Source: Rhodamnia argentea
Taxonomy: Eukaryota > Streptophyta > Magnoliopsida > Myrtales > Myrtaceae
Assembly: GCF_020921035.1 (NCBI RefSeq)
Contig: NC_063153.1
Location: 12,152,001-12,216,000, forward strand
DNA length: 64,000 nucleotides
Direction of reading: 5' to 3'
This document shows, piece after piece, positions 34,825 through 46,382 of this stretch (the first letter of the stretch is position 1; each line of letters begins with the position of its first letter). A program made the position numbers and the translations under genes. The notes under the pieces are model-generated. The model saw only the letters and a program-made list of their open reading frames with translations. It was not told the DNA's origin and ran no database searches.

Positions 34825-35732
34825 TGGTCAGGGATGATGACCATCATGGCCATTTCGAATGTTTTTGACTTAAATGTCACGAAATGATCGAAAGGGTGCT
34901 CACCTTATATGGGCGGATCTTGTGCAATGGTCGCAAATTACCAGCTTGTTAAACTTCGACGAACCAAGAATTTCCCAAAAGCTTTTCGTCTTCGGGAGTG
35001 TAATTTGCTATCAACGATGTTGTTAGATAAGTTTTTCGCCATCTGCCCCACAATCCTACAAGTAATTAAGACAGGAAACTAAACGAGATTGAAGAACATT
35101 GATTACCCACTTGGAAAGCAATGCCAACAAAGCAGATGAACCGATCGATTCTTGGAGATCTTGCGATGAGTCCAATTGCAAAGTTAGGATGATGTACATG
35201 AGACTCTGCGCTCGGTATGGCAGAAAGGAAGAAAACTAGAAATATGGTAGGCTATCATGGGTCTCACCTAGAGGGTACAATTAAGGTCCTTCGTGCGGTG
35301 GACAATCATTCAACTTCACAGTCTCCATCCCAACCAGATACATAGACTCTAAAACAAGAATTTCTTATCAGAAACCTCCGGATCCACGTGAATCCAAATG
35401 CTTTCGACCATGGAGTCATATGGTAATGCACACGATCTAACCGCCAACATCACCTGGGTTCACGTGCACCCGCACCCGGTCGCCGAAACATATGAGCTAC
35501 ACATTCTTCAACTGTGGGAGACCACAGCATTTACTAGGGCTCCTCCTTGATCAATCACCATCTGACGTTGAAAGTACAGCACAAGATGGTCTTTGGCTCA
35601 GCCGCTGCTGCTGGTGCATGCCACCTTGCAAATTTTAGCGCCAAGATAACTCCTTGTAGACTGCACATCCAAGCCAGACTCGAGAGACCAAAACCTAATG
35701 ACCTTTCATCTTCAAAACACACAACTTTCTAT

Positions 35733-35769
<37 letters not shown>

Positions 35770-36073
35770 GACTGAGGTTGACAGCACAGGTACATGGCAT
35801 GTTGTCTTGAGATGGATGAACAGCCAGAGAACCAGAAATGCAAGATCATGTGGTCTTGGCAAGTATAATTGAGGCAATACACTGTGCGTGCGCACTTGTG
35901 TCTTGGGGTTGGGTTGGGTTTTGGGGTGATCGATCTTGTTAAGTCCAAAGCATCCCTGTCGCTCTCATTAAGGATGTTTGTTGTTTTCCCATATGCCAGT
36001 GAAAACAACTCTGCTCCTTCAATGGCCCAATAAACAAAGACTTGCATGACTTCTCAATTGTGTGCATCATGGA
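34825..36073. other. Intergenic
   Basis: No supported gene. Includes the GA microsatellite 35735-35764. Confidence 0.4.
35735..35764. repeat. (AG)n microsatellite
   Basis: About 15 uninterrupted AG units. Confidence 0.9.
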
Positions 36074-36459
36074 TGGAGACAATGACACAAATGGTCCATA
36101 AATTCTAGCCTGTTGTGCAATATCATAACCGAACTTTTAATTATTATTTTTTAATGTGATCCATGAACTTTAGCCCATAGTGCGATGCGGTCTCCAAACT
36201 TTTAAATTGTCCAATGTGGTCCATGAATTTTCGATACATGTTTAATGTAGACCCTGAATCGTATGAAAATGTTCCACGTATTGAAACATTTTCATACAGT
36301 TACGAAAGTTCATGACCCACATTGAACAAATTAAAAATTCATGGACCATACTGTACTTTGAGCTAAAGTTCATGGACCATAGTGAATAAATTTAAAGTTC
36401 AATAACGACGTTACATATTGAGCTAAAATTTATGTACTATTTGTGTTGTTTTCCCTTGG
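36074..36459. repeat. Foldback element, family C, copy 2
   Basis: The left arm (gacacaaatggtccataaatt, tgatccatgaactttagccc) is mirrored by the right arm (ggaccatactgtac, agctaaaatttatgtac, tttgtgttgttttccc). A central palindrome tgaaaatgtt...aacattttca at 36265-36295 marks the turn. The phrases match the element at 27.9 kb. Confidence 0.7.
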
Positions 36460-36980
36460 TAAGGCACTCCCCATTTCAAATTGTTACATAAATAGAGAGT
36501 TGGGATTATTTTCCCTCCTTTTTTTTTTTTTTTGTTGTTTTAATCAATTCCATTTTACTGAATTAATAGCATCTCCTGCTTTGTTTTGAAAAGCTTCAAA
36601 CATTACCAAAAGACGAGCACAGGCTCCAAGATTGAACATTTTTCTTTTTGCCTTTTCAATCTCGAGAGGCTCCTTGGTTAAACCATGATTAAATGTCAAT
36701 CTTTCACAGGCTCCTGAAATAATTACTCATGCAGGTTGAAAAGCCAAAATGTTTTTCATGATTACGGGCAATCTATCGCCAACTTGGTCAAGCTTTTAGA
36801 ACTGTCATTTCCATCTTTGGGTAATAGAGCTAAGAGCACTAAGTTCTACAAGTTTCAAATTCAAAGATGATATAAAGATTAACACGGTAAAATCGGGCCC
36901 CATCCCTTTCAAGATCAGAAACAGCATGGACAATCACTATTTTTCTTTTTTCTTTCATTTGTCTGGATTTTTTTTTTTTT
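36460..36980. other. Intergenic between foldback elements
   Basis: T runs at 36520-36533 and 36970-36980; no gene seen. Confidence 0.4.
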
Positions 36981-37432
36981 GAAAAATTTCAAATTAGGGC
37001 TTGAAATACCCTCATTTTCTCAAATAAAAGCCTAAAGTGTCCTTTTTACTTCAAAGAAAGGCAAAGACATTTTCTTCATTTACTTTTTTTTGTTCTTTTA
37101 TATTTTCTCATTTCTTTTTTTTTTTTTTTTTTTGGTTGCAGGTGGCATGGGTGGCCTCACCCAGGCCCTCGTTGGTCGCGAAGAGGTGTCAAAATCACAG
37201 TCGATCATGACCAAGAAGAAGAAGAAGAAGATGTGATGATATGGCGGGGCTCGTCTCGCCTAGGCCCTCGCCGATGGCCGGCCATGCCCGAGACCAGCCA
37301 TTGATAAAAGGACGGGAAAAAATAGGAAAAAAATAGGAAAAGAAATAAGAAAAAGAAATGACGAAAATGTCTTTGGTCGGACACTTTTTTGAAACAATAA
37401 AGGCACCTGAAGCCATTATTTGAAAATTTTTC
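36981..37432. repeat. Foldback element, family A, short copy
   Basis: The left arm gaaaaatttcaaattagggc...aaagacattttcttc is mirrored by gacgaaaatgtctttgg...tatttgaaaatttttc. The centre is a GC-rich patch (37141-37310) with ggtggcatgggtggcctc and ctcgcctaggccctcgcc, like the cores of the other family A copies. Confidence 0.65.
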
Positions 37433-37920
37433 TACTTCTTTTGACATTTAAATCACGTAATATGCCGATATGAAATATATTCTTCTTTTTAATACATGTA
37501 CGATAATCACAAAAAAGAACGAAAATACCATTGAGTAGGTGCCGCATGTTGGTCTATCGGGTGGTACAAGTGTCCTATAGAAGATTTTCTTCTTATTGTC
37601 TCCTTCATTTTATTTCACAAAAATACTTTTAGCTTTATATTCTAATCTAAACACTTCTCGTAAAATGAAAGAGACGATTTGAAACACGGAAAACAATTCT
37701 TATTTTTTTATTATAATATTTAATTTGAAAACTGTTCTGAAAGTGTTGGCAGATGCATTCTCAAAACTGTTCTCATTAATATTTTCCACGTTTGACTTGT
37801 GAAACTTCTCAAAAAAAAAAAAAAAAAAAAAGACCCTTCAGAATCAGCAAGTTTCCTCGAGTCCTGTGTAATCCCGAGAAAATTCAACATGAATAACGCA
37901 CTAATAATAGCCAACGACAA
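37433..37920. other. Intergenic between two family A elements
   Basis: AT-rich, with an A run at 37811-37830; no gene seen. Confidence 0.4.
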
Positions 37921-38770
37921 GGGAAAATTTCAAAAAGGATCATAAGTACCTTTATTTTTTCAAATAAGGACTTAAAGTGGTTTTTGTTTCAAATAAAGAC
38001 CCAAAGTACTCTCATTGTCTCAAAAAAGGGCTTGAAGTGCACATTATTTCAAATAAAGATATGAAGTGACAATATTAATCTAAAAAAGGGCCTAAGTTAC
38101 TTTAGTTATGGATATTTTGATAATTAACTATTTTTTTTTATTTTTCTCCTTTTAAGATATTTTGAAAAAAAAAACCTAGGTGGGAGGTTAGTAGACCTCC
38201 CGCTTGCGGCCGCTGCCCCAACGGTGATGGGACGGCGGCTATGGCCGTCGGGGTCGTCGGTGCCTCGATGAGGGCTCCGGCCCCGGCTTGAGCCGGGAGA
38301 GGATTGGCGAACCTTGCCTAGGTCCGACCGAGGCCCGTGGCCACCCCGATCCGGTCCCTGCCGATGGCAGCGGCCCTCAATCGGGCCCGGGCGAGGGCTA
38401 CCGACCCTCGCTCAAATTGGGAAGAGGGTCGCAGCCCTCTCCCAACTCCCTTACTTGTCAATTGGCAGGGTTGTCGGCCCTCGTCGAGACTCCGGAAGGT
38501 GGGGCGGCGACCACATGTAGGAGGTCAATCCTCCCATCTGTTTTCTTCTTCTTCTTCTTTTTGAACTTTCTATTTTTTTGTTTTAACTTAATTTAATAAA
38601 AAAATTACATTAAAATTATATTTTTACAAAAATGCTCTTGATCGGCCGAAAAATTTAGACCGTCAACGAGGTCAAGCCCTTATTTAAAATAACCATAAAT
38701 ACTTCAAGCCTTTTTTCGAAATAATAATAGCATTTCAGGCCACTTGAGGTCCCTTTTTGGAATTTTTCCC
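37921..38770. repeat. Foldback element, family A, full-length copy (850 bp)
   Basis: Ends gggaaaatttcaaaaagg and ggaatttttccc. The arms are ~180-230 bases of ~40-base near-repeats (tttcaaataa.gac..aaagt). The core (38185-38540) is GC-rich, ~65-70% G+C by eye, against AT-rich arms, and ends in cctcccatctg facing gggaggt at the other side. Core ORFs (RPRPRSG types) look like composition artefacts. Confidence 0.7.
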
Positions 38771-40209
38771 GTAACGGGTTTTTCCACGGATACATATGAC
38801 ATGCTTTCTAAAACCCTAGTTAAAAACAGACAATCACTGCACAATCCACTGTTCATGTCCGCGGCTTGATTGATGGAGACTTATCCATGTGTTAAATGTA
38901 CTTTGTCTCAGTCCTCATCTCTCTCTCTTTCTCTCTCTATGGTTAGACTTTGTCAATGAAGAATCACAACTATCCGACCAAAAAAAAAAAAAAGAGAAAA
39001 AGAGAATCACACCTACAAATCTCCGCGAACAACTCTTGATTAGAAATATGCATTTCACCAAACAGAATAATTTTATGCTGCTCACCTCTCTCTTTAACTA
39101 TGATTTGCTTCTTCCATTATAGAATCGCCAATATTCCCAAATCAACCGATCTACGTTACAAATTAATTATTCAACCGGAGTTGGTTCCATCTCTTCCACA
39201 TTTAATAATTATTGTCCTGCCCAATCTCCCAAATCTTTTTCCCCCAAAATCTTGGTCAATTGGTGATGTAACCCACATGGTTTAAATAGAATTTAGTTCA
39301 AGTTTGCCGTCAGAGGGTTCGATCGATTCTACGTATCGAAACAAGTCCACCTTTGGGTTTCGATCACGGATGTGCAGGGAAGTCATTTCTCATAAAAAAA
39401 AAAGGCTTCTTTCAAGTAGAGTCGTACTTAAAATCTTACGCCTTTGTGGTATGAGTTTTAAGGTCATCATAATAAGACATATAGGTTAATCGAGAGGCAT
39501 ATTTCGTTCCTCTAATATATATTGCACGAACCGAGTAACTAGGCAAAACTCAGTATTCTGACTTAGATAGTGTTGAAACGTGCACTTTGATGACAACTTT
39601 GGAATTTACATAGACATTTCGACTCTCTTAAGCTAGTTAATGACATTTAAAATGGCGATTCCTTGCAAAAGCACTTCAAACCGAGCTTTTGGAGCGACTA
39701 ATAAGTGTCAAATTCGGTATAGATAAGAACGATCTTCCTCATTTTCAAGACCATGTTTTTTCCTGGGCTTCGATGTTGCACATGTTTTTCGAAATGCGTG
39801 TTGCTATGAAACCCTTCAGTAGCTCGAGTCAAAACGCATCACAACTACGATGCCGAAAGAGCTCATGCAAATGAAAGCTACTACATTACACGAACTCGCG
39901 AGTTCGTATTAGGGTCTTGAGCAGATGTTTGTGCAGAAAATCGTTCTTCACGTCGCGATTCTACGTGCGGGATTTTTATGGTAATGCACGGAGGATTTGC
40001 TACGACTGATCAACCCCCACCTCCTCATCCTTTCAACGCGATCAACGGCTTCAAATTCGAACTTGGGGGAAAGGGCACGGGTGAAATGGGAATAAGAGTA
40101 ATTTGCTCCGCCATAGAGGGGCAAAATGGGGACAAGAAAATGGCAGGAAGAACGGTGGCCAAGCTGGCAATTGGCTCCAATTGGCACGGACCATGCACGC
40201 GCGTGAAGA
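38771..40209. other. Intergenic upstream of the BIG GRAIN 1-like gene
   Basis: No gene seen. CT tract at 38918-38938; A run at 38980-38992. Confidence 0.4.
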
Positions 40210-40367
40210 CCTTTATAAAGTCGTCTCTCTCCCTCCTCCCCTTTCCTCCATCTTCAAGGCGTGCCCTTTCTTGCTCTCATTACTCTCTCTGTGCGTGTCT
40301 CTCTCTCTCTGCCCATATCTCGCTCTCTCTCTCTCTAGAAAAACACATCGATTGCTCCTGTTTCTTC

Positions 40368-40469
40368 ATGGCATGCTCGCTCCCTCGCTCGCTTTCTCTC
40401 ACTTCCCAGAAAAACGCACAGGAAACAAAAAAAATTATAGTGAGAGAAGAGATCTTTGCTTTCCAGTAA
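40368..40469 (+). CDS. Upstream ORF 1 (33 codons) in the BIG GRAIN 1-like leader
   Basis: Opens with ATG at 40368 (MACSLPRSLSLTSQK) and closes with TAA at 40467-40469. It lies in the leader if transcription starts near the TATA-like box. It has no recognised function and could reduce translation of the main ORF. Real use depends on the true transcript start. Confidence 0.35.
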   Translation: MACSLPRSLSLTSQKNAQETKKIIVREEIFAFQ

Positions 40470-40480
40470 TGCCCCTCTAG
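40469..40480 (+). CDS. Upstream ORF 2 (MPL), overlapping the stop of uORF 1
   Basis: The ATG shares its A with the stop codon of uORF 1 (TAATG) and ends after three codons. Such a stop-start overlap can allow re-initiation. No further ATG in any frame was noticed as clearly competing before the main start, except short ones not examined in detail. Confidence 0.3.
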   Translation: MPL

Positions 40481-40689
40481 GCCAACCTGTCCTCTCGCGA
40501 GATTTGAAGCACCTTCCGAAAAACAGCAGCTTTCTGAACCTTCTTTCACAGACAAACTCAACTACCTCTCTCCCTCCTTTTGTCTCTCTCCATCATTTTG
40601 TCACTTTCTCTCTGTCAATCCTTGTGTTCTTGACATCTCTGTTCCTGCACAGTTCTCTGAAGGGGGGCGAAAAAGGGGAAAACAGAAAC

Positions 40690-42114
40690 ATGTATAAGTC
40701 GGAGAGAACTCTGAAAGAAGAGAGATATGCGCAAGGGAAGCAAAACCCATCTTTTTCTTCCACTCTACTGGACAAAATCTACAGATCCATTGATGAATCC
40801 GACCCAAAAGGCGAGGACTTGAAGTTTTACGGCGACGCGGCAATGGCGAGGAAACAGAGCATCCGGGACCTCAAGAAATGCAGCTCCAAAAGCAACAAAT
40901 GCGCCGAGGAAAATCTCTCTCTCCACCGAGGGGTTTTCGTCAGTAGCAAGGTCGGCGACGATGGAGGACTGAAGACGAGGCAGATAAGGGAAGAATCCGA
41001 GAGGAAGCAGAGGAGGGATCGTGATCACGACCACGACCACGATGCTCTGTTTTTCAGTTCGACCTCGAGCTCGTCAGATTCGAGCTCCGGTGGGTTCTCT
41101 TCCTCGGACACTGAGTCCATTTATGGGGTCGTCAAGACGAGGAGCTCTTGCTTCGCTCCACCACCACTACCGAGGCAAAAGCCGCTGAGGACCAGCTCCT
41201 CTACTAAACCAGAGAAAACAGAGAGGGCTCTGTTTCAAGAGCAGAAGAAGTTGCGTGACTTTGATCATCATCGTCACAATTCTTCTGCCGAACAGAGCGC
41301 ATACAACGAGGAAGGTATGATAAAGTCCAAATCGAGAGCGTTAAAAATCTATGCCAATCTAAAGAAGGTGAAGCAGCCGATTTCGCCAGGGGGGCGGCTC
41401 TCAAATTTCATCAATTCTCTCTTCACCGCCACCAACACAAAGAAGCCCAAGTCGACCCCTGCTATTGGTAGCTATGGCGAACCAAATGCGGAGAGGAAAT
41501 CTCAATCTGCACATGAATCCGTGTGTTCCTCGGCTTCTTCCTTCTCGAGATCTTGCTTGAGCAAGCATTCCCCAGCAACGAGGCAAAAACTGCAAAACGG
41601 GGTCAAGAGGACGGTCCGGTTCTACCCGGTGAGCGTGATCGTGGACGAAGATTGCAGGCCGTGCGGACATAAATCACTGTTCGAGGAAGATCACGGACAG
41701 TATGGCTCGAATTCAATGCCGGTGTTGGTGCCGAGTGCGTGGAAAATCGGAGGGAGGCTGCCAACGTCGAGGAAAACAGAGGAAACGGAGGAAGCCAAAT
41801 GCCGTGCGAACGAGAAGAGCCGGCGCGTGGAAGAGGCGGCGAGGGACTTCTTGAGAGATTACTACCAGAACCAGAAGAAGGTGAGGAACGACAGTTTCGC
41901 GGCGAGGGGTCACAGGGAGATTCATCGGGTTGGCGACGTTGAGGGCGATTACCGCGATGACGACGACGACGCAGCGAGTTGTTCGAGCTCAGATCTGTTC
42001 GAGCTCGATCATCTTGCAGTAATAGGAAATGAGAGGTATTGTGAAGAGCTTCCGGTGTATGAAACCACTCATGTTGGAGCAAATCGTGCCATTGCTAATC
42101 GACTGTTCATGTAA
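40690..42114 (+). CDS. BIG GRAIN 1-like protein (474 aa)
   Basis: Single-exon gene. BIG GRAIN 1 family proteins are plant-specific, plasma-membrane-associated promoters of auxin response and transport that affect organ and seed size. Family blocks seen: N-terminus MYKSERTLKEERY and NPSFSSTLLDKIYRSIDES; SGGRLSNFINSLF-type block (GGRLSNFINSLF at about residues 236-247); SSASSFSRSCLSK; GVKRTVRFYPVSVIVDEDCR and PCGHKSL; C-terminus ASCSSSDLFELDHL, then EELPVYETTHV and AIANRLFM. Low-complexity HD and S repeats lie around residues 115-140. The ATG at 40690 is the first in frame (the upstream open frame has none) and matches the family start. It is somewhat longer than many homologues because of the low-complexity parts. 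Confidence 0.92.
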   Translation: MYKSERTLKEERYAQGKQNPSFSSTLLDKIYRSIDESDPKGEDLKFYGDAAMARKQSIRDLKKCSSKSNKCAEENLSLHRGVFVSSKVGDDGGLKTRQIREESERKQRRDRDHDHDHDALFFSSTSSSSDSSSGGFSSSDTESIYGVVKTRSSCFAPPPLPRQKPLRTSSSTKPEKTERALFQEQKKLRDFDHHRHNSSAEQSAYNEEGMIKSKSRALKIYANLKKVKQPISPGGRLSNFINSLFTATNTKKPKSTPAIGSYGEPNAERKSQSAHESVCSSASSFSRSCLSKHSPATRQKLQNGVKRTVRFYPVSVIVDEDCRPCGHKSLFEEDHGQYGSNSMPVLVPSAWKIGGRLPTSRKTEETEEAKCRANEKSRRVEEAARDFLRDYYQNQKKVRNDSFAARGHREIHRVGDVEGDYRDDDDDAASCSSSDLFELDHLAVIGNERYCEELPVYETTHVGANRAIANRLFM

Positions 42115-44539
42115 TTACTATTTCCCCGTGATAATACTACCAGAATCGCAATATTAGCCAAGTCTCTCATTCCTTTTCATCTTTTTACAGTCTTCAAGCT
42201 CTCAATGTTATAGTTTGATTAGCAAATGTGTTCTCTTAAGTGAGGATTAACCCACTTCGGGTTAAGTTTTGCTTGAATACAAGCCAACAAAACCCTTTGA
42301 AGTTGCACATTTAAATTTAGATTTTCACCGGGTCTACACGACATATCTTAATAAAGGGTGCCCCTCAATAGACTCAAGTTGCGGTAAATATTGAATGAGG
42401 CTGAACGACTCTTAAGATGGATCTTATTCATGAGTGATCATTTAAGATGAAAAAAGCGTTATACTAAAAAATCTTCCAATTTTTTTTTCTCCTTTGGTTG
42501 CTTAACAATTACACCAAGAAAACCCCCTTTTTCTTTTTAGCAAAACTTTGGTGATCCAATGTGAATAGGGAGGGAAGGAAAAAGTAAAGATAGGGAAAGA
42601 AGATGCATGAAAAGAAAAAAGATTCAATAGAGATCACAATCACAAGCAAAATGAGAGGAGATGGGGGGAGATAGAATATGCATAGCTCTTGTGAAGATGA
42701 AGGCGATGGCCAAAGGAAAAAGGGGAAAAGGAGGGGCATGATCTTAGCTTTAGCCCACGGGAGGAGCAGACAAAAGAGAGAGAGAGGCTTTTGCTTTCCT
42801 TCTTTGTTCCTCAACACGTCTTGGATTGTAGTTGACATGTTCACTTTGCTTGAGCATTGCGTTAGCATCCCCTTCCCACAAAATCATCACCCTCCATCCT
42901 AGGAATTGACATTTCCTTTCTTTCCTTTCTTCTTTTTTTTCTTATAGCGCAAAGTATTGCTGCCGATTTCAAGATAATGTTAAAGACGCCCGCCGCACAC
43001 CCTCCTGCAGATTTAAGATCGGGTCGGCACTCACGTGATAACAGAAAAACAAAACGGGTAAAAGCCGATGCCGAAGATGATCATTAGACATTCTAATGTA
43101 CCATCGCTAGGCGTGCTAGAGACTTAGTAAGAGCATCCTTATGTAATGCAACTATATTAAGAAGCTAACTACGCACGTCGGGACCCCCAAGAGCTCCCAT
43201 CAAATCAACGACCGTGGTGCGGCGAAGCAGGCCCTAAAGTTTAAACTATTCAAGCAAGTATTTTTGGGTGCACATAAAAACAGAAGTGTGCGGTGATTGG
43301 GTCGTGGACCACCCAAAGTCCAAAATGGACAACTACAAACGACCTTTAGGTGCGTGCACAAGCCCTCTCGATACTTTTTGGTAGAATCTTCATCAAGTCC
43401 TATTTAAAAATTAAAATAATAAAATACGGACCCAATTTCTAGGTAGTTAATATATAATATCTTTTTATGTCTAGGGTATTTCGTTGAAGATACTCTTAGC
43501 ATGGTTGTTCATTAGAAGAGAACAAGTACTTGGGACTTGGGGAGATTTAAGTAATGTTATGCGCACGTAGCAACTATCGAGCTAGGCATTATACGAGCTA
43601 AATTATTCAAATGTTTGTTCTGGCGATGTGGGTGGATTTGATTCGTCTCGAAACAGGTACCACCGGACGGATGGAATCTCACAATCTTGAAAATTAATGG
43701 GTGTGTCTTGATTGGCGATGGTCGTGAATGTTTAGGGTTAAATTACTATGTAACCGGGTAAGGTTATGTGTCGATTTCGAGGGGAATAATGTTGTTAGAG
43801 GCATTAGGCACCGCTAACCTTTCCATCAAATGAGATAAAACTATGTGGGATAAGAGCCAAAGAAGCACTAATCTTGGGATATATCATCTCTCTTTTGTTT
43901 AAAAGCATGTGACCGAGTCATTAGACTTATCGTCAACTTGTGACTCTTTTATTAAGTGACTTAAAAAATTACTTGGAAAAGTAGTACTTACCCATGTCAT
44001 TATGTTTTTGTAAATTTCATATATATGTTTTGGAATGCATAGTTAATTCTTCGAGTATAAACATATACATGATCAGGTACTTCTGTTGGAATGCACTTGT
44101 GACTTGTGTTAGAAAAAATCTCACATCGAATAATTAACATGGTGCGTAGCAATTAATATATGCTAGTTGGCTCATAACTCATTAATTTAAGTTTCTGAGT
44201 AAAAGCGGGTCCAACTGGATATGTTGATGGACTCAGACTTGGACTCCCTCCCGGCTATCGGGCTTTTACCATCCGCGATATATATATACCAAATAAAATT
44301 ATTGTCACCATTATAGTCAAGTGAGAAGATGGAATAAATAGTTTGTTTTTGAATTTTCATTCGTATACAACTAATAATTTTATATTCTACCACATACGAT
44401 CATAGAATTTGATTCGTGTGCATGCACTTAAAATCTCTATCGTTTAAAAGATCCCTAATAATTCAATGATTAATTTGCCCCTTAACATGTCAATCTCTTG
44501 ATGTCGCTTGTAGAAATAATATTTTCAGTGACCACGAAC
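42115..44539. other. 3' region of BIG GRAIN 1-like gene and intergenic DNA
   Basis: No further gene seen. 42480-42910 is purine/pyrimidine-skewed with poor coding signal. The remainder is AT-rich. Confidence 0.4.
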
Positions 44540-45114
44540 TAAATATATGCTTTCTTTTCCCCGTTTTTTGAATGGCACAGGCGCAAGCGACACACTAATT
44601 CTGCCCTCCATCATGACAAACCCTATTCTACATTTGCGCTTCTATTTTTTTCTTGTCTTTGCTAGTTTTAATCAGTGTGATTAGTAGCATCCCTATCACA
44701 TAGAGCAAATAAAGCCCTAAGAGTCATGATCAATCAATGTAAACCGAACATGAATGAACATAAAACTTGTCTATCATTCACGAAAATGTTTAGACATAAA
44801 TTGTTGTAGACAATGATTTTTGTTTTCATTGGCTAATTATTTCAAGCGATATGAGCGAACGTTTTTAGAAAAATATTGTTCGAATCAATCATTTTTCGTG
44901 AAACAAATGTAGCCTAAATATATATTTTCCCGTTCTTTTTTAATAGCACAAGCACGAGCGAAACACTAATTCTGTCTTCAATTATAACAAACCCTAGTCT
45001 ACGTTTGCACTACTATGTTTTTCTTGTCTTTGCTAGCTTTAATCAGTGTGATTAGTAGCATCCCTATCACTTAGAGCAAATAAAACCCTTAGAGTCATGA
45101 GCAATCAATGGTAA
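44540..45114. repeat. Spaced direct duplication (~200 bp units)
   Basis: 44540-44743 and 44915-45114 align along their length: taaatatat...ttttccc, gcgacacactaattctg / gcgaaacactaattctg, ttgtctttgctag.ttt, atcagtgtgattagtagc and atccctatcac.tagagc. Between them lies a 170-bp segment related to 18075-18205 (ttgttcgaat..atcatttttcg). Confidence 0.75.
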
Positions 45115-46043
45115 AAAGGGGGTTATAAAAAGAGTTTGGAGATGTAGATGAGGATGTACTTGTAAGAATATAAATCCAGAAAGCGATGATGCTAAAGGGG
45201 CCAAGAACTGAGTTTAAACCACGTACTAAAGCATCAACACTAGAATATGCACCTCCCAATTAAACAAGACCATATATAGATTGAACTTTTGAAGTAGACC
45301 TTATAATGAACCTATAAGATGACATTAGTACGTGAGGAGCACACACACTAAAGAAAGAATATCTCTAGTCAAAATCTAACATGATCATATGATTAGCAGC
45401 AAAAAGACAAGTGATAAAAGTATACACTTCATTTATGGTAGTGGGTGGTGCCTTTTGTTACTTATTCAACAAATGTAGGTGGGAAATTATTTTTTTTATT
45501 AGCCAATTCTTTTTCTTTTAAATTTCTTGATGGTTGTTTAAATTAAATGCAGTATGAATGCTGCATCAGTTCTTTTAAGGTCGCTGTTTTAATCTACTAT
45601 GTTTTATAACTCCGTACACTTGGTGGGGAACTTGCCAGCAATGATGAATGCATGGAATAATGTTGTTTGTGGAAGAGAAGTGAGTGAGAAAGCAAAACCT
45701 AGATGCCTGGGCTTGACTCTTGCCTTTCTTTCCTAAAGCTTGTGCTTAATTTTTACTGAAAATATTCCATTTAGGGGATATAAATCACATCTGCTAGTTA
45801 TCCGTTTATTTAATGGAAATGGGTATCAAATTTAATTAATGATGGTTTAGAGAAAGTTTTATAGTTAGGCAGTTGGTTTGATTGAAGCATTAAATCTTGT
45901 CTTACACATAACTTGTGGTTTATGTGACAAATTGGACTCATGTGCATGATGAAATATATCTTTACAAGAATCAAGAGGTGAATTAATCGAGTTTTGGACC
46001 AAAAAAAAAAAAAAAGAATTAGTCGAGTTAAGGGAAGTTTTAA
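45115..46043. other. Intergenic
   Basis: AT-rich, A run at 46001-46015; no gene seen. Confidence 0.4.
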
Positions 46044-46382
46044 ATAGAAATTGTTCAATCAGTCCTGAACTTTTGCATGTATGTTGATTAAGTTTTAAAA
46101 ACTTTCAATTTTTTTCAATTTAGTCTTAAATTTTTGCATGAAATTTCGGTGTACTCCTCCCGACCAATTTTCACAAGGAATTACCGACGTGGCGGTGTGT
46201 CACGTAGGACAACCGATGGTGACTAGACTACCACGTCAGCGACTTCTGGAGGAAATTGGCATGAAGAATTATATTGGAATTTTGGGCAAAGATTAAGGAC
46301 TGAATCAGCCAAATTGAAATGTTTAAAATTGAATTGACATCCGTACAATAAAATTAAGACTGATTAGGCAATATTTTCAAAT
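46044..46382. repeat. Foldback element, family B, copy 2
   Basis: The left arm (gaaattgttcaatcagtcctg, tttttcaatttagtc) is mirrored by the right arm (gactgaatcagccaaattg, agactgattaggcaatattttc). The centre has ccgacgtggcggtgtg, cacgtaggacaaccg and ccacgtcagcgacttc, as in copy 1. Confidence 0.7.

Larger units (their letters stand above)
40210..40689 (+). promoter_or_regulatory. Core promoter and 5' leader of the BIG GRAIN 1-like gene
   Basis: TATA-like tttataaag at 40210-40218, followed at the right distance by a CT-rich stretch (40223-40338) typical of plant transcription starts. The leader would be roughly 440 bases and holds two short upstream ORFs just before an ATG-free stretch leading to 40690. 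Confidence 0.5.

Noticed and set aside
34491..34837. Gly/Pro/Arg-rich frames
   Set aside because: Same cause: subterminal repeats and palindromes of the hAT element.
38288..38596. Open frames in the GC-rich core of the family A element
   Set aside because: Three overlapping frames are open at once, ending in polyphenylalanine from a T run; a composition artefact.
40456..40689. 78-codon in-frame extension of the BIG GRAIN 1-like ORF with a hydrophobic stretch
   Set aside because: It contains no ATG; family proteins begin at the MYK of 40690.
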